A DNA stretch of 64,000 nucleotides from Candidatus Kaistella beijingensis (GTDB lineage: Bacteria; Bacteroidota; Bacteroidia; Flavobacteriales; Weeksellaceae), in the NCBI RefSeq assembly GCF_020084865.1, contig NZ_CP071953.1:2666001-2730000 (forward strand). Direction: 5' to 3'. The notes below the pieces were generated by a model. The model ran no database searches, was not told the origin of the DNA, and was given only the letters and a program-made list of their open reading frames with translations. A program made the translations under genes and the position numbers. Below, piece after piece: positions 35,435 to 44,461 of this stretch; the first letter of the stretch is position 1, and every line of letters starts with the position of its first letter.

Positions 35435-37357
35435 ATGAAGGAATTGAGGTTTCGGGAAATTACTGCGCTGATTTACAGGTTGTTTTTGGCTTTCTTTTTT
35501 TATCAGATTGCACGTTTTCTGTTTTGGATTTTTAATAGGGATTTGATTAAAGTCGAGTCCGTTTCCGATTATTTTAATTTGGCTTATCATGGAACAGCTT
35601 TCGACACCACTGCGATTTTTTATGTCAATTCGCTGTTTATTTTATTGAGTTTGATTCCGGTTATCATCAACACGAAACCTTATTATCAGAAATTTCTTTT
35701 TTGGTTGTACTTCATCATGAACGGAATTGCATACGGAATGAATTTTGGCGATTTTGTGTATTATAAGTTCTCTCAAGCACGACTCACCAGTGCAGCGATG
35801 CACGTCGCACAACACGAAAGCAATTTGGGAAGAATATTTTTTACTTCAATTTTAGAACATCCTTTCGTTATTTTTTGGTTTGGATTTTTGATGTTTTTGT
35901 GGGTTTTCCTTTACAAAAAAGTGAAAGTTGAAGAATTTAAACCGAAAAGAGAATGGGTTTATTTTGTTTCATCCATCGTCACTTTATGCATCACCGCTAT
36001 TTTGGTTGTAGGCGGAATTCGAGGGGATTTCAAACATTCAACACGACCGATAAATTTGGTGGATGCCAATAAATTTGTGAAAAATCCGTTGCAGGCAAAT
36101 ATTGTTTTAAACAGTGTTTTTTCCTTTTTTCGAACCATTGGGACCAACAATTTTGAGGAAGTTCATTTCGTGGAACAAAAGTTTATTGACGAAAATATTC
36201 ATCCTTACAAACTTTATAAAAGAGAAAACGTAGAACCAAAACCCAATATTGTGATTTTCATTCTTGAAAGTTTTGCGAAAGAATATTCGGGAGCTTTTAA
36301 CAGAAATACGGAAATTAAAAATTTTGTTTCTTACACCCCATTTTTCGACAGTTTGGCGACACAGAGCTTGATTGCGACCAATGCTTTTGCCAATGGAAGA
36401 CAGTCCATTCACGGAATGAGTTCTGTTTTGGCGGGAATTCCGAGTTTGAAAGATGCGTTTACAAGTTCGCCTTATTCCAATCAAAAAATCCAGTCGATTG
36501 TTTCGGTTTCCAATGAAATGGGTTATGATACCTCATTTTTTCATGGCGCTCCCAATGGTTCCATGGGATTTCAAGGGTTTGGGAATATTTTGGGTTTCAA
36601 ACATTATTACGGAAAAGATGAATATAATAACGATGCGGATTTCGATGGAATGTGGGCAATTTGGGACGAACCGTTTTTTCAATATTTTGCGAGAACTCTG
36701 AATCAGAAGAAATCCCCGTTTATGGCGACGATGTTTTCTGCTTCTTCACACCATCCGTTTAAAGTTCCTGAAAAATACGAGGGAAAATTCAAAAAGGGAA
36801 CTTTAGAAATTCACGCACCGATTCAGTACACCGATTATTCGATTAAGAAATTCTTTGAAACCGCTAAAAAAATGCCGTGGTATAACAATACGATTTTCGT
36901 TTTAGTGGCGGATCACACCAACCAAGTTGCTTATCCTGAATACGAGAAAGCAATCAACCGATTTGCCGTCCCGATTCTTTTCTATTCTCCAAATCCGAAG
37001 TATAATTTAAAAGGAGAAATTAACGAACCTGCTCAACAGATGGATATTTATCCCACTTTGGCAGATTTGATGGGTTACAATAAACGGATCAGAAGTTGGG
37101 GCAGAAGTTTGGTTTCCGAGGATAAAAATTATATGATTGTGAATTCGGATTCCATCAACGAGCAGTTCATGATTGGGAATTATATCTATCTATTTGATGG
37201 AAAAAATGTGACGGGAATCTATGATATCAATGATAAAGGTTTGGAAAAAAACCTCATTAATTCTGTTAAAAATGAAGAAATTGAAAAAGGAATTCTGCGG
37301 TGTAAAGCTTGGTATCAAGATTATATGTATCGGGTGATTAACCGGAAGTTGGAGTAA
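35435..37357 (+). CDS. LTA synthase-like membrane sulfatase
   Basis: 640 residues. Five membrane segments (about 10-195) precede a periplasmic alkaline-phosphatase-fold domain (from about 265). Metal and catalytic blocks: NIVIFILESFAKEY, NGRQSIHGMSS (nucleophile position, Ser or Thr expected), FFHGAPNGSMG and LVADHTNQ. In Gram-negatives such proteins transfer phospho-head groups to glycans or lipids. Substrate unknown. Single-gene unit on the plus strand. Confidence 0.9.
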   Translation: MKELRFREITALIYRLFLAFFFYQIARFLFWIFNRDLIKVESVSDYFNLAYHGTAFDTTAIFYVNSLFILLSLIPVIINTKPYYQKFLFWLYFIMNGIAYGMNFGDFVYYKFSQARLTSAAMHVAQHESNLGRIFFTSILEHPFVIFWFGFLMFLWVFLYKKVKVEEFKPKREWVYFVSSIVTLCITAILVVGGIRGDFKHSTRPINLVDANKFVKNPLQANIVLNSVFSFFRTIGTNNFEEVHFVEQKFIDENIHPYKLYKRENVEPKPNIVIFILESFAKEYSGAFNRNTEIKNFVSYTPFFDSLATQSLIATNAFANGRQSIHGMSSVLAGIPSLKDAFTSSPYSNQKIQSIVSVSNEMGYDTSFFHGAPNGSMGFQGFGNILGFKHYYGKDEYNNDADFDGMWAIWDEPFFQYFARTLNQKKSPFMATMFSASSHHPFKVPEKYEGKFKKGTLEIHAPIQYTDYSIKKFFETAKKMPWYNNTIFVLVADHTNQVAYPEYEKAINRFAVPILFYSPNPKYNLKGEINEPAQQMDIYPTLADLMGYNKRIRSWGRSLVSEDKNYMIVNSDSINEQFMIGNYIYLFDGKNVTGIYDINDKGLEKNLINSVKNEEIEKGILRCKAWYQDYMYRVINRKLE

Positions 37358-37703
37358 TCTAATTAAGCTGTAATAATATATGGCAAGGATAAACAAGGAT
37401 TTTTTCTAAAAATAATGTTGGTTTTAAGCTATACAAAGGCGCTAACGCTTATTTTTCAGCGAAACAAAGAGAAGTTGCTGTAAATCCAAAGTTCCTTTTT
37501 TTGTTCTAAAAAAAGATTTCATTTCGCAAGTCTCCTTATTAATTCTCCATTTTTTAAATCATTCAACAATAAAACTAAACCATTGTTTAATTCCTAAAAT
37601 TATCGGTGTCTCTTTTGTAAGTTATGATGTGAATAGCAAAAAATTTGCTGTTTAACTTTTTTTAATTACTTTTATCCAACCTAAAAATTAAAGTAATTTT
37701 AAA
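37358..37703. other. AT-rich intergenic region
   Basis: No gene recognised. It holds a near -7 box (TACTTTTA near 37666) that could drive the DUF2147 unit. Confidence 0.4.
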
Positions 37704-37787
37704 ATGAAATCGCCAGCAAAATCTTCAAAAAGATTTGACACAAGGCGATTATATGTCACCCAAAAAAAAATAAAATTTTTGATATGA
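37704..37787 (+). CDS. Possible 27-codon leader peptide overlapping the DUF2147 start
   Basis: A basic 27-residue frame (MKSPAKSSKRFDTRRLYV...) ends with the TGA that overlaps the next gene's ATG (ATGA). Its DNA forms two nested perfect stems: AATCGCC/GGCGATT (37708-37714 with 37744-37750) enclosing AAATCTT/AAGATTT. It may be a regulatory leader; coding is unproven. Confidence 0.35.
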   Translation: MKSPAKSSKRFDTRRLYVTQKKIKFLI

Positions 37788-38206
37788 AAAAAATAGCTTT
37801 CGCTTTCGTTGCCTTATTTTTCGCAACACTTTCTTATGCACAAATCGAAGGAAAATGGAAGACCATTGACGACGAAACGGGTAAACCAAAATCAATCGTA
37901 GAGATTTATAAAAAATCAGACGGTAAATATTATGGTAAAATTGTTCAACTTCTTATTAAACCTGAACACAATACCTGTGTTGATTGTTCTGATGATAGAA
38001 AAAACAAACCCTTAATTGGATTGGAAATTATTAGAGGACTTTCTAAAAATGGGAATGAATTTTCCGGAGGTACCATCGTTAATCCTAAAGGTGGAAAAGA
38101 ATACGGTTGCAAAATCACCAGAAGTGGAGATAAATTAAATGTAAAAGGTTCATTGAAGAGTCTTTCATTTATTGGGAAAACCCAAACTTGGCATGCGGTA
38201 AAATAA
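37784..38206 (+). CDS. DUF2147 domain-containing periplasmic protein
   Basis: 140 residues. Cleavable signal peptide (1-19, TLSYAQ) then the compact DUF2147 beta-barrel: IEGKWKTIDDETGKPKSIVE, YYGKIVQLL, LIGLEIIRG and the C-terminal FIGKTQTWHAVK. A CVDC pair sits at about 66-69. The family is exported and uncharacterised. It is preceded by a structured leader and followed by a strong terminator. Confidence 0.9.
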   Translation: MKKIAFAFVALFFATLSYAQIEGKWKTIDDETGKPKSIVEIYKKSDGKYYGKIVQLLIKPEHNTCVDCSDDRKNKPLIGLEIIRGLSKNGNEFSGGTIVNPKGGKEYGCKITRSGDKLNVKGSLKSLSFIGKTQTWHAVK

Positions 38207-38227
38207 TTTTCTGAATAAACTTTGAAA

Positions 38228-38256
38228 AGAGCAACTCGAAAGAGTTGCTTTTTTTA
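38228..38256 (+). terminator. DUF2147 gene terminator
   Basis: AGCAACTC-GAAA-GAGTTGCT hairpin followed by seven T. Confidence 0.9.
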
Positions 38257-38291
38257 TGAGGCATTGGCTAAGAAATTTGTAAAAAAATCTT

Positions 38292-38299
38292 TACTTTTG
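38292..38299 (+). promoter_or_regulatory. -7 box of pdhB
   Basis: TACTTTTG, 20 bp before the ATG. Confidence 0.55.
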
Positions 38300-38319
38300 T
38301 ACTCTAATTTTTCAAGGAT

Positions 38320-39300
38320 ATGGAATATACTTTTCGTGAAGTGATTTGTCAGGCAATGAGCGAGGAAATGCGCAAAGACGAGTCAATTTATTTAATGGGT
38401 GAAGAAGTTGCAGAATATAACGGTGCCTACAAAGCCTCAAAAGGAATGCTCGATGAATTCGGTCCGAAAAGAGTGATTGACACGCCGATTGCGGAACTTG
38501 GTTTTACAGGAATTGCGGTAGGTTCGGCGATGAACGGAAACCGGCCGATTGTGGAATTCATGACGTTCAACTTTTCTTTGGTGGGGATTGACCAAATTAT
38601 CAACAACGCGGCAAAAATCCGTCAGATGAGCGGTGGTCAATGGAACTGCCCAATCGTTTTCCGTGGTCCGACTGGTTCTGCGGGACAATTAGGAGCAACT
38701 CACTCACAAGCTTTGGAATCTTGGTACGCCAACTGTCCGGGATTAAAAGTGGTGGTTCCATCAAATCCTTACGACGCTAAAGGACTTTTGAAATCAGCGA
38801 TTCAAGACAACGATCCAGTAATTTTTATGGAATCTGAGCAAATGTATGGAGACAAAATGGAAATTCCTGAAGAAGAATATTACATCCCACTCGGGAAAGC
38901 AGACATCAAGAAAGAAGGAAAAGACGTGACTTTGGTTTCTTTCGGAAAAATCATGAAGTTAGCAATTCAGGCAGCTCAAGATTTGGAAAAAGAAGGGATT
39001 TCTGTAGAAGTAATTGATTTAAGAACAGTTCGTCCTTTGGATTACGATACGGTTTTGGCTTCGGTTAGGAAAACCAACAGACTCGTTATTTTAGAAGAAG
39101 CTTGGCCATTTGCAAGCGTAGCTTCGGAAATTACGTATATGGTTCAGCAAAAAGCATTCGATTATTTGGATGCGCCAATCAAGAGAATTACAACTCCGGA
39201 TGCACCTGCGCCGTATTCCGCTGCACTTTTCGCAGAATGGTTCCCGAAATTGGACAAAGTGAAAGAGGAAATCAAAAAAGCACTTTACATCAAAGCATAA
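38320..39300 (+). CDS. pdhB: Pyruvate dehydrogenase E1 component, beta subunit
   Basis: 326 residues, the usual length. E1-beta pairs with E1-alpha to bind thiamine diphosphate; the key Glu lies in FMGEEVAEYNGAYKA-type sequence (here LMGEEVAEYNGAYK). TPIAELGFTG, GPTGSAGQLGATHSQ and ITTPDAPAPYS are diagnostic. It is a solo gene here with its own promoter and terminator; pdhA and pdhC must be elsewhere, as is common in Flavobacteriia. Confidence 0.95.
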   Translation: MEYTFREVICQAMSEEMRKDESIYLMGEEVAEYNGAYKASKGMLDEFGPKRVIDTPIAELGFTGIAVGSAMNGNRPIVEFMTFNFSLVGIDQIINNAAKIRQMSGGQWNCPIVFRGPTGSAGQLGATHSQALESWYANCPGLKVVVPSNPYDAKGLLKSAIQDNDPVIFMESEQMYGDKMEIPEEEYYIPLGKADIKKEGKDVTLVSFGKIMKLAIQAAQDLEKEGISVEVIDLRTVRPLDYDTVLASVRKTNRLVILEEAWPFASVASEITYMVQQKAFDYLDAPIKRITTPDAPAPYSAALFAEWFPKLDKVKEEIKKALYIKA

Positions 39301-39303
39301 ATT

Positions 39304-39330
39304 GTAAAACTCTCGAAAGGGAGTTTTTTT
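39304..39330 (+). terminator. pdhB terminator
   Basis: AAAACTC-TCGAAAG-GGAGTTTT hairpin with T run. Confidence 0.8.
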
Positions 39331-39382
39331 GTTTTAAGACAAAAAAATCTTCTGATAAAATTTTCAGAAATGATTTTTAATT

Positions 39383-39390
39383 TAAATTTG
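39383..39390 (+). promoter_or_regulatory. -7 box of kup
   Basis: TAAATTTG, 21 bp before the ATG. Confidence 0.5.
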
Positions 39391-39411
39391 CACGATTAAA
39401 TCTTACCTGTA

Positions 39412-41403
39412 ATGGCAGAAATCACAGAAGGCGGTCATCATTTCGATACCAAAAAACTCACCGCAATGGGAGTTTTAGTTTCACTCGGGATTGTTTTTGG
39501 AGACATCGGAACGTCGCCGCTTTATGTAATGAAAGCGATAGTAAACGCTTTTAAAGGTGGATCTGCAATGCCTTTCGACGAGTATATTGAAGGCGCACTG
39601 TCCTGCATTATTTATACTTTAACTTTTCAGACCACCATAAAATATGTTATCATTGCTTTAAAAGCAGATAACAAAGGTGAAGGTGGAATTCTTTCACTTT
39701 ATTCTTTAGTGAAAAGATTGAAGAAAAAATGGCTTTATGTCATTGCGATTATTGGTGCATCAACTTTGGTTGCGGACAGTGTGATTACGCCTTCGTTAAC
39801 AGTAATGTCGGCTGTTGAAGGGTTGAAAATTTTTAGTCCCAATACGCCGGTTGTAGCAATAACGCTCGTGATTTTAGCCATTGTATTTTTTGTTCAGCAA
39901 TTCGGGACTGCTTCTATTGGTAAATTTTTCGGTCCTGTGATGGTGACGTGGTTTTTGGTTTTAGGAATTTCAGGATCGGTGCATATTTTTGATCATATCG
40001 ATATTTTAAAGGCATTTAATCCCTATTACGCTTATAATTTGATTACCCATTCGCCGAGTGCAATTATAATCATGGGTGCAGTTTTCCTTTGTACAACAGG
40101 GGCGGAAGCACTTTATTCCGATCTTGGTCACTGCGGAAAACAAAATATCCGAGTAAGTTGGGGTTTTGTAAAAGTGATGCTGATTCTTAATTATTTAGGA
40201 CAAGGAGCTTGGCTTTTGGATAACTATCACAAAGTTGCAGAAGGGGTGAATCCAATATTTGGAATTTTACCGGAATGGGCTGTTTTACCGGGCGTAATTT
40301 TAGCAACAGCAGCTGCAATCATTGCGAGTCAATCAGTAATTACCGGAGCTTTCACGATGTTTTCTGAAGCGATGTCTGTTACTTTTTGGCCAAATCAACA
40401 GATTGATTATCCGTCAGGAATCAAAGGTCAAATGTACATTCCAAGAGTTAATTGGGGTTTAATGGCGCTTTGTTTTATGGTGGTAATTTATTTTCAGAAA
40501 TCTGAAGCAATGGAAGCTGCATACGGTTTAACAATTACCGTTACGATGTTGATGACGACAATTTTGCTGTTTTTTTGGTTGCGCAGGACGAAGGCCTACA
40601 AATATTTTGCAGTTGGCTTCATCATCGTTTACCTTTCCATTGAACTTGGATTTTTCTACGCCAATGTGATTAAATTTTTCGACGGTGGTTGGTTAACGAT
40701 GGTTCTCGGCGGATTTATCGCAGTTTGTATGTATGCTTGGTATAACGGAAGATTGATTAAAGCTAAATTCATCAAATTCATTAAACTTGATAAATATGTT
40801 CCTGTGATCAAAGAGCTGAAATTGGATGAAACCATTCCAAAATATGCAACCAATCTTGCTTTTCTGAGCCGCGCCAAGAGAGAAGATGAAATTGAAGCCA
40901 AAATTATCTATTCCATTTTAAGAAAACAGCCGAAAAGAGCCGATCATTATTTCATCTTAAATATTGTCAATCAGGAAGATCCATACACTTTTAAATACAA
41001 TGTGGATGAAATTATGCCTGGAACAATTTACCGTGTAAACTTCCTTTTAGGTTTTAAAATTGACCGCAGGATCAACGATTATTTTGACCAAGTTTTAAGC
41101 GATTTGATGGAAGAAGATGTGATTCCGTCAAGAAGTCCGCATCCTTCTTTGAGAGCGCACAATGTTCCGCCTGATTTAAAATACGTCATCATTGACAATA
41201 CTTACATTAACGATACTTTGTTGACGGTGAAAGAAAAACTCACGCTCAACATATATAATTTCGTAAAGTATATCGGAAGTGACGATTTCAAAGCTTGGGG
41301 AGTTTCGCCGCACAATGTGGTGGTAGAATCTGCGCCGCTTCTGGATCAGAAAATTGTGACCAAAAAAATTCAGCAGGTAGATTTTAAGCATTATCGTTCC
41401 TAA
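39412..41403 (+). CDS. kup: KUP/HAK-family potassium transporter
   Basis: 663 residues. About twelve membrane segments (20-445) with the family start GVVFGDIGTSPLYVM-type (here GIVFGDIGTSPLYVM), GGILSLYSLVKR and GAEALYSDLGHCGK, followed by a 200-residue cytoplasmic C-terminal domain. It imports potassium with protons across the inner membrane. No Kdp or Trk gene nearby. Confidence 0.95.
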   Translation: MAEITEGGHHFDTKKLTAMGVLVSLGIVFGDIGTSPLYVMKAIVNAFKGGSAMPFDEYIEGALSCIIYTLTFQTTIKYVIIALKADNKGEGGILSLYSLVKRLKKKWLYVIAIIGASTLVADSVITPSLTVMSAVEGLKIFSPNTPVVAITLVILAIVFFVQQFGTASIGKFFGPVMVTWFLVLGISGSVHIFDHIDILKAFNPYYAYNLITHSPSAIIIMGAVFLCTTGAEALYSDLGHCGKQNIRVSWGFVKVMLILNYLGQGAWLLDNYHKVAEGVNPIFGILPEWAVLPGVILATAAAIIASQSVITGAFTMFSEAMSVTFWPNQQIDYPSGIKGQMYIPRVNWGLMALCFMVVIYFQKSEAMEAAYGLTITVTMLMTTILLFFWLRRTKAYKYFAVGFIIVYLSIELGFFYANVIKFFDGGWLTMVLGGFIAVCMYAWYNGRLIKAKFIKFIKLDKYVPVIKELKLDETIPKYATNLAFLSRAKREDEIEAKIIYSILRKQPKRADHYFILNIVNQEDPYTFKYNVDEIMPGTIYRVNFLLGFKIDRRINDYFDQVLSDLMEEDVIPSRSPHPSLRAHNVPPDLKYVIIDNTYINDTLLTVKEKLTLNIYNFVKYIGSDDFKAWGVSPHNVVVESAPLLDQKIVTKKIQQVDFKHYRS

Positions 41404-41416
41404 AAATTTTATTCGA

Positions 41417-41454
41417 AATAGTTTGAATTTGTTTGAAATGGTTTGAAATTGTTT
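41417..41454. repeat. 10-bp TTCAAAC array, inverse orientation
   Basis: GTTTGAATTT, GTTTGAAATG, GTTTGAAATT in exact 10-bp register between kup and the Fur-family gene. Confidence 0.7.
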
Positions 41455-41503
41455 CTCGTTTCCTGCATCCAACACCCATCACCAAACTTCCAACTTTTTT
41501 CAA

Positions 41504-41511
41504 TAAATTTG
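41504..41511 (+). promoter_or_regulatory. -7 box of the Fur-family gene
   Basis: TAAATTTG, 15 bp before the ATG at 41527 (10 bp before an in-frame-alternative ATG at 41522 in another frame). Confidence 0.5.
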
Positions 41512-41526
41512 CCTATATTTAATGCA

Positions 41527-42000
41527 ATGGATCCGAAACAGAAAGAACTCAATATTACCACCATAAAGGAAGTTTTAAGGCAATATCTTCAGGAAAAAGG
41601 ATTTCGGAATACGCCCGAAAGATACACCATCCTTGAAGAAATTTACAATATGGAACACCACTTCAACGTGGATGACCTCTATATTTTGATGATGCAGAAA
41701 AAGTATCACGTTTCCAAAGCCACTATTTACAACACTATCGAAATATTCTTGGATGCTGGATTGATCAGAAAACATCAATTTGGCGAAAAAACACTTACTT
41801 CTTCTTCTTATGAAAAATCGTATTTTGACAAACAGCACGACCATCTGGTGATTTACAAGAAAGATTCCGACAAGGAAATTGAGGAAATCATCGAATTCTG
41901 TGATCCTAGAATTCAGGGAATTAAGGAGGCGATTGAAGCTGCTTTTGGCGTAAATATTGATTCGCACTCACTTTACTTCTACGGAACCAAAAAAGATTAA
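41527..42000 (+). CDS. Fur-family transcriptional regulator
   Basis: 157 residues from ATG 41527. Winged helix with RNTPERYTILEEIY and the recognition helix VSKATIYNTIEIFLDAGL. The metal/dimer region keeps QHDHLVIY and IEFCDPRI, but the zinc-site CxxC of typical Fur (HLICxxC) is missing: it reads VIYKKDSDK. It is thus a structural-zinc-less Fur/PerR relative of unclear metal. Its stop overlaps the start of the OstA-like gene (TAATG), implying coupled translation. An upstream extension to 41443 is repeat DNA. Confidence 0.9.
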   Translation: MDPKQKELNITTIKEVLRQYLQEKGFRNTPERYTILEEIYNMEHHFNVDDLYILMMQKKYHVSKATIYNTIEIFLDAGLIRKHQFGEKTLTSSSYEKSYFDKQHDHLVIYKKDSDKEIEEIIEFCDPRIQGIKEAIEAAFGVNIDSHSLYFYGTKKD

Positions 42001-43736
42001 TGCAAAAATTTTTCATTTTACTTCTGTTCTCTACTGTTCAGATTTTTGCTCAAATTAATACGCAGCCGAAAGATGTTTTGGTGAAAGATCCGTATTTCAA
42101 TGCGCCACAAAATGCGCAGCAAGGTGCAAAAGTGCGTTTAATTCACTCCGATTTTTTTCAGAAAACCCCTGATAAATATAACGGGAATCCATACTTCTCG
42201 GGAAATGTGCAGTTCGAGCATCAAGGTTCTCTGCTATCTGCGGATGAGGTAATTTTTTATCAGGAACAAAATTTCGTGAAAGCGATTGGAAACGTAAAAC
42301 TCCAAAATTCCGACGGTTCTGTGATCACTTCAGGTGAAATGGAATACGACGGAAATACTCAAAAAGGAATCGCAAGAAAAAATGTGGTTCTCACCGATCC
42401 AAAACAAACCATCAAAACGGAAACAATGTATTACGACAGAGTTTCCAATAAAGCGTATTTCAACACGGGTGGAACAATTTCCGACGCAACCAACACGATG
42501 TACACCAAATCGGCAACGTATGATTTGAACACAAAAATGATCGACTTTACAGGAAATGTGAAAATCAACAATCCTGAATACACCGTTGAAGGAACCAACA
42601 TCAAACAAAATCAAAATACCAACACTGCAGATTTTTTCGGTCCCACTACGATTACGAACAAAAAGAATCCTTCAAATTACGTTTTTACGGAAAGAGGTTC
42701 CTATAACATGAATTCTAAAGAAGTGTATTTGAAGAAAAATTCCCGCATTCATTACAATGGAAAAATTCTCACAGGTGATGATATGTATTTCAACCAAATC
42801 ACAGGTTTTGGAAAAGCAACAGGAAATGTAACTTTACGAGACCCGAAAGAAAGACGGTATATGAAAGGAGGTTACGGCGAAATCTACGAGAAGAAAGATT
42901 CCGCCATGATGACCGAAAAACCTTATGCCGTGAAAATTTTGGAAAAAGATTCCATGTATTTTTCAGCGCAGCGAATTTTGGCTTACCAGAAAATTGATGA
43001 CAAAGACGCTTTAAAGAAAAAAAGTTTCCTTCGTGCCTATCGAAAAGCGAGAATGTTTAAATCCAACATTCAAGTTCGTGCTGATTCTTTAAGTTTTAAT
43101 GAAACCGACGGAATTATGCACCTTTTCGGGAAACCAATTGCTTGGAGCGGAGAGAAACAGGTTACAGGAGATAAAATCGAAGCTTATTTCGATACCGAAA
43201 AAGAGTTCATCGATTCCTTAAAAGTGATAGGAAATGCTTTCGCCATCAGTAAAGCGGATTCTTTAAGTATGAAAGATGAATTCAATCAGGTGAAAGGAAA
43301 ACTGATGACGGTTTATTACGACCAAAACGATATCAAACTCGCCAAAGTCATTGGAAATGCACAAGCAATTACTTATGCAGACGACCAAAACGAGAAAACC
43401 AAAGAAGTGGAGAGAATCGGTGTTACTCTGTCCACTTGCGGAACCATTGAAGCTGAATTTGAAGATAGAAAAGTTCAGATTATTTCCTGCAACATTGGTG
43501 CAAATACCGACATTTATCCCATGAGTAAAATATCGCGCGAGAAAAGATTCTTCCCCGATTTCAATTGGAACACCAAAGACCGACTACGAAAATGGCAAGA
43601 CATTTTTCTGGAAACTCCCGATTATGAGGAAATAAAATACGAATCCGACGACAAACTTTTCAACGCCGCACAGAAAGCAATCGACGATGCAAAAGCAAAA
43701 GAAGAAGCGAAGAAACCGAAACGAGTGCGGAAGTAG
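42000..43736 (+). CDS. OstA/LptA-like periplasmic protein
   Basis: 578 residues with a signal peptide (1-17, QIFAQ). Repeated OstA-type beta-strand units run from about 50 to 470 (GNVQFEHQGSLLSADEVIFY, GNVKLQNSDG, LFGKPIAWSGEKQVTGDKIE), the fold of the LptA/LptD-N bridge. The C-terminus is Lys/Ala-rich (DDAKAKEEAKKPKRVRK). It probably carries LPS across the periplasm in Bacteroidota. It is cotranslated with a Fur-family regulator. Confidence 0.88.
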   Translation: MQKFFILLLFSTVQIFAQINTQPKDVLVKDPYFNAPQNAQQGAKVRLIHSDFFQKTPDKYNGNPYFSGNVQFEHQGSLLSADEVIFYQEQNFVKAIGNVKLQNSDGSVITSGEMEYDGNTQKGIARKNVVLTDPKQTIKTETMYYDRVSNKAYFNTGGTISDATNTMYTKSATYDLNTKMIDFTGNVKINNPEYTVEGTNIKQNQNTNTADFFGPTTITNKKNPSNYVFTERGSYNMNSKEVYLKKNSRIHYNGKILTGDDMYFNQITGFGKATGNVTLRDPKERRYMKGGYGEIYEKKDSAMMTEKPYAVKILEKDSMYFSAQRILAYQKIDDKDALKKKSFLRAYRKARMFKSNIQVRADSLSFNETDGIMHLFGKPIAWSGEKQVTGDKIEAYFDTEKEFIDSLKVIGNAFAISKADSLSMKDEFNQVKGKLMTVYYDQNDIKLAKVIGNAQAITYADDQNEKTKEVERIGVTLSTCGTIEAEFEDRKVQIISCNIGANTDIYPMSKISREKRFFPDFNWNTKDRLRKWQDIFLETPDYEEIKYESDDKLFNAAQKAIDDAKAKEEAKKPKRVRK

Positions 43737-43737
43737 T

Positions 43738-43860
43738 GTTGGTGAGTGGGTGAGCTTGTGAGTTTGTAGGGACAAGTCGTGAAACTTAACGAAGTGGTTC
43801 GACGAAGTCAATTGTCCAAAATCCGAAGGATTTTAAATAAAAATAATTTTGATTTGTAAG
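43738..43860. repeat. Heptamer run and palindromes before the tandem array
   Basis: GTGAGTG/GGTGAGC/TTGTGAG heptamers (43738-43767), a GGGACAA...TTGTCC inverted pair (43769-43817) like the palindrome at 62007-62026, and AAATCC-GAA-GGATTT (43819-43833). Confidence 0.5.
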
Positions 43861-44355
43861 GAGCCACGAAGTGGCGACATCAACAGCAAAGGGTGAAGCC
43901 CTTTGTAAAATAGAACGAGTTTTTTTAAGAGCCACGAAGTGGCGACATCAACAGCAAAGGGTGAAGCCCTTTGTAAAATAGGACGAATTTTTTTAAGAGC
44001 CACGAAGTGGCGACATCAACAGCAAAGGGTGAAGCCCTTTGTAAAATAGGACGAATTTTTTTAAGAGCCACGAAGTGGCGACATCAACAGCAAAGGGTGA
44101 AGCCCTTTGTAAGGTAGAACGAATTTTTTTAAGAGCCACGAAGTGGCGACATCAACAGCAAAGGGTGAAGCCCTTTGTAAATAGGACGAATTTTTTTAAA
44201 AGCCACGAAGTGGCGACAGCAACAGCAAAAGGTGAAGCCCCTTGTAAAATAGAACGAGTTTTTTTAAGAGGCACAAAGTGGCGACATCAACAGCAAAGGG
44301 TGAAGCCCCTTGTAAAATAGAACGAATTTTTTTAAGAGCCACGAAGTGGCGACAT
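43861..44355 (+). repeat. 68-bp tandem repeat array, seven full copies plus a partial
   Basis: Copies begin at 43861, 43929, 43997, 44065, 44133, 44200, 44268 and 44336 (partial). Each holds two hairpins, GCCAC-GAA-GTGGC and AAAGGG-TGAAG-CCCTTT, then a T run. Spacing is 68 bp except one 67. Copies differ at single bases. Reading frames in it are by-products. Confidence 0.95.
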
Positions 44356-44411
44356 AAAAAAAATAAAACAATGTTCCCCAAAAATTTAACCATTTATTCA
44401 TAACGAATCTA

Positions 44412-44442
44412 ACTGCAACCTGCACCAATTGCACCCTGCAGC
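44412..44442. repeat. TGCAACC/TGCACC-family repeat
   Basis: TGCAACC, TGCACCAAT, TGCACCC, TGCAGCC units, ending 19 bp before the aminotransferase start. Confidence 0.65.
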
Positions 44443-44461
44443 CATTTACATTAAAAAACAA

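Noticed and set aside
41443..41526. N-terminal extension of the Fur-family gene
   Set aside because: The extension crosses the -7 box at 41504 and is not Fur-like; ATG 41527 fits the family.
44075..44320. 81-codon frame in the tandem array
   Set aside because: It reads the repeat itself; protein units are copies of one another and no start signal exists.
43861..44355. Regular repeats that could be taken for a CRISPR array
   Set aside because: The whole 68-bp unit is repeated, with no unique spacers, and no cas genes are present.
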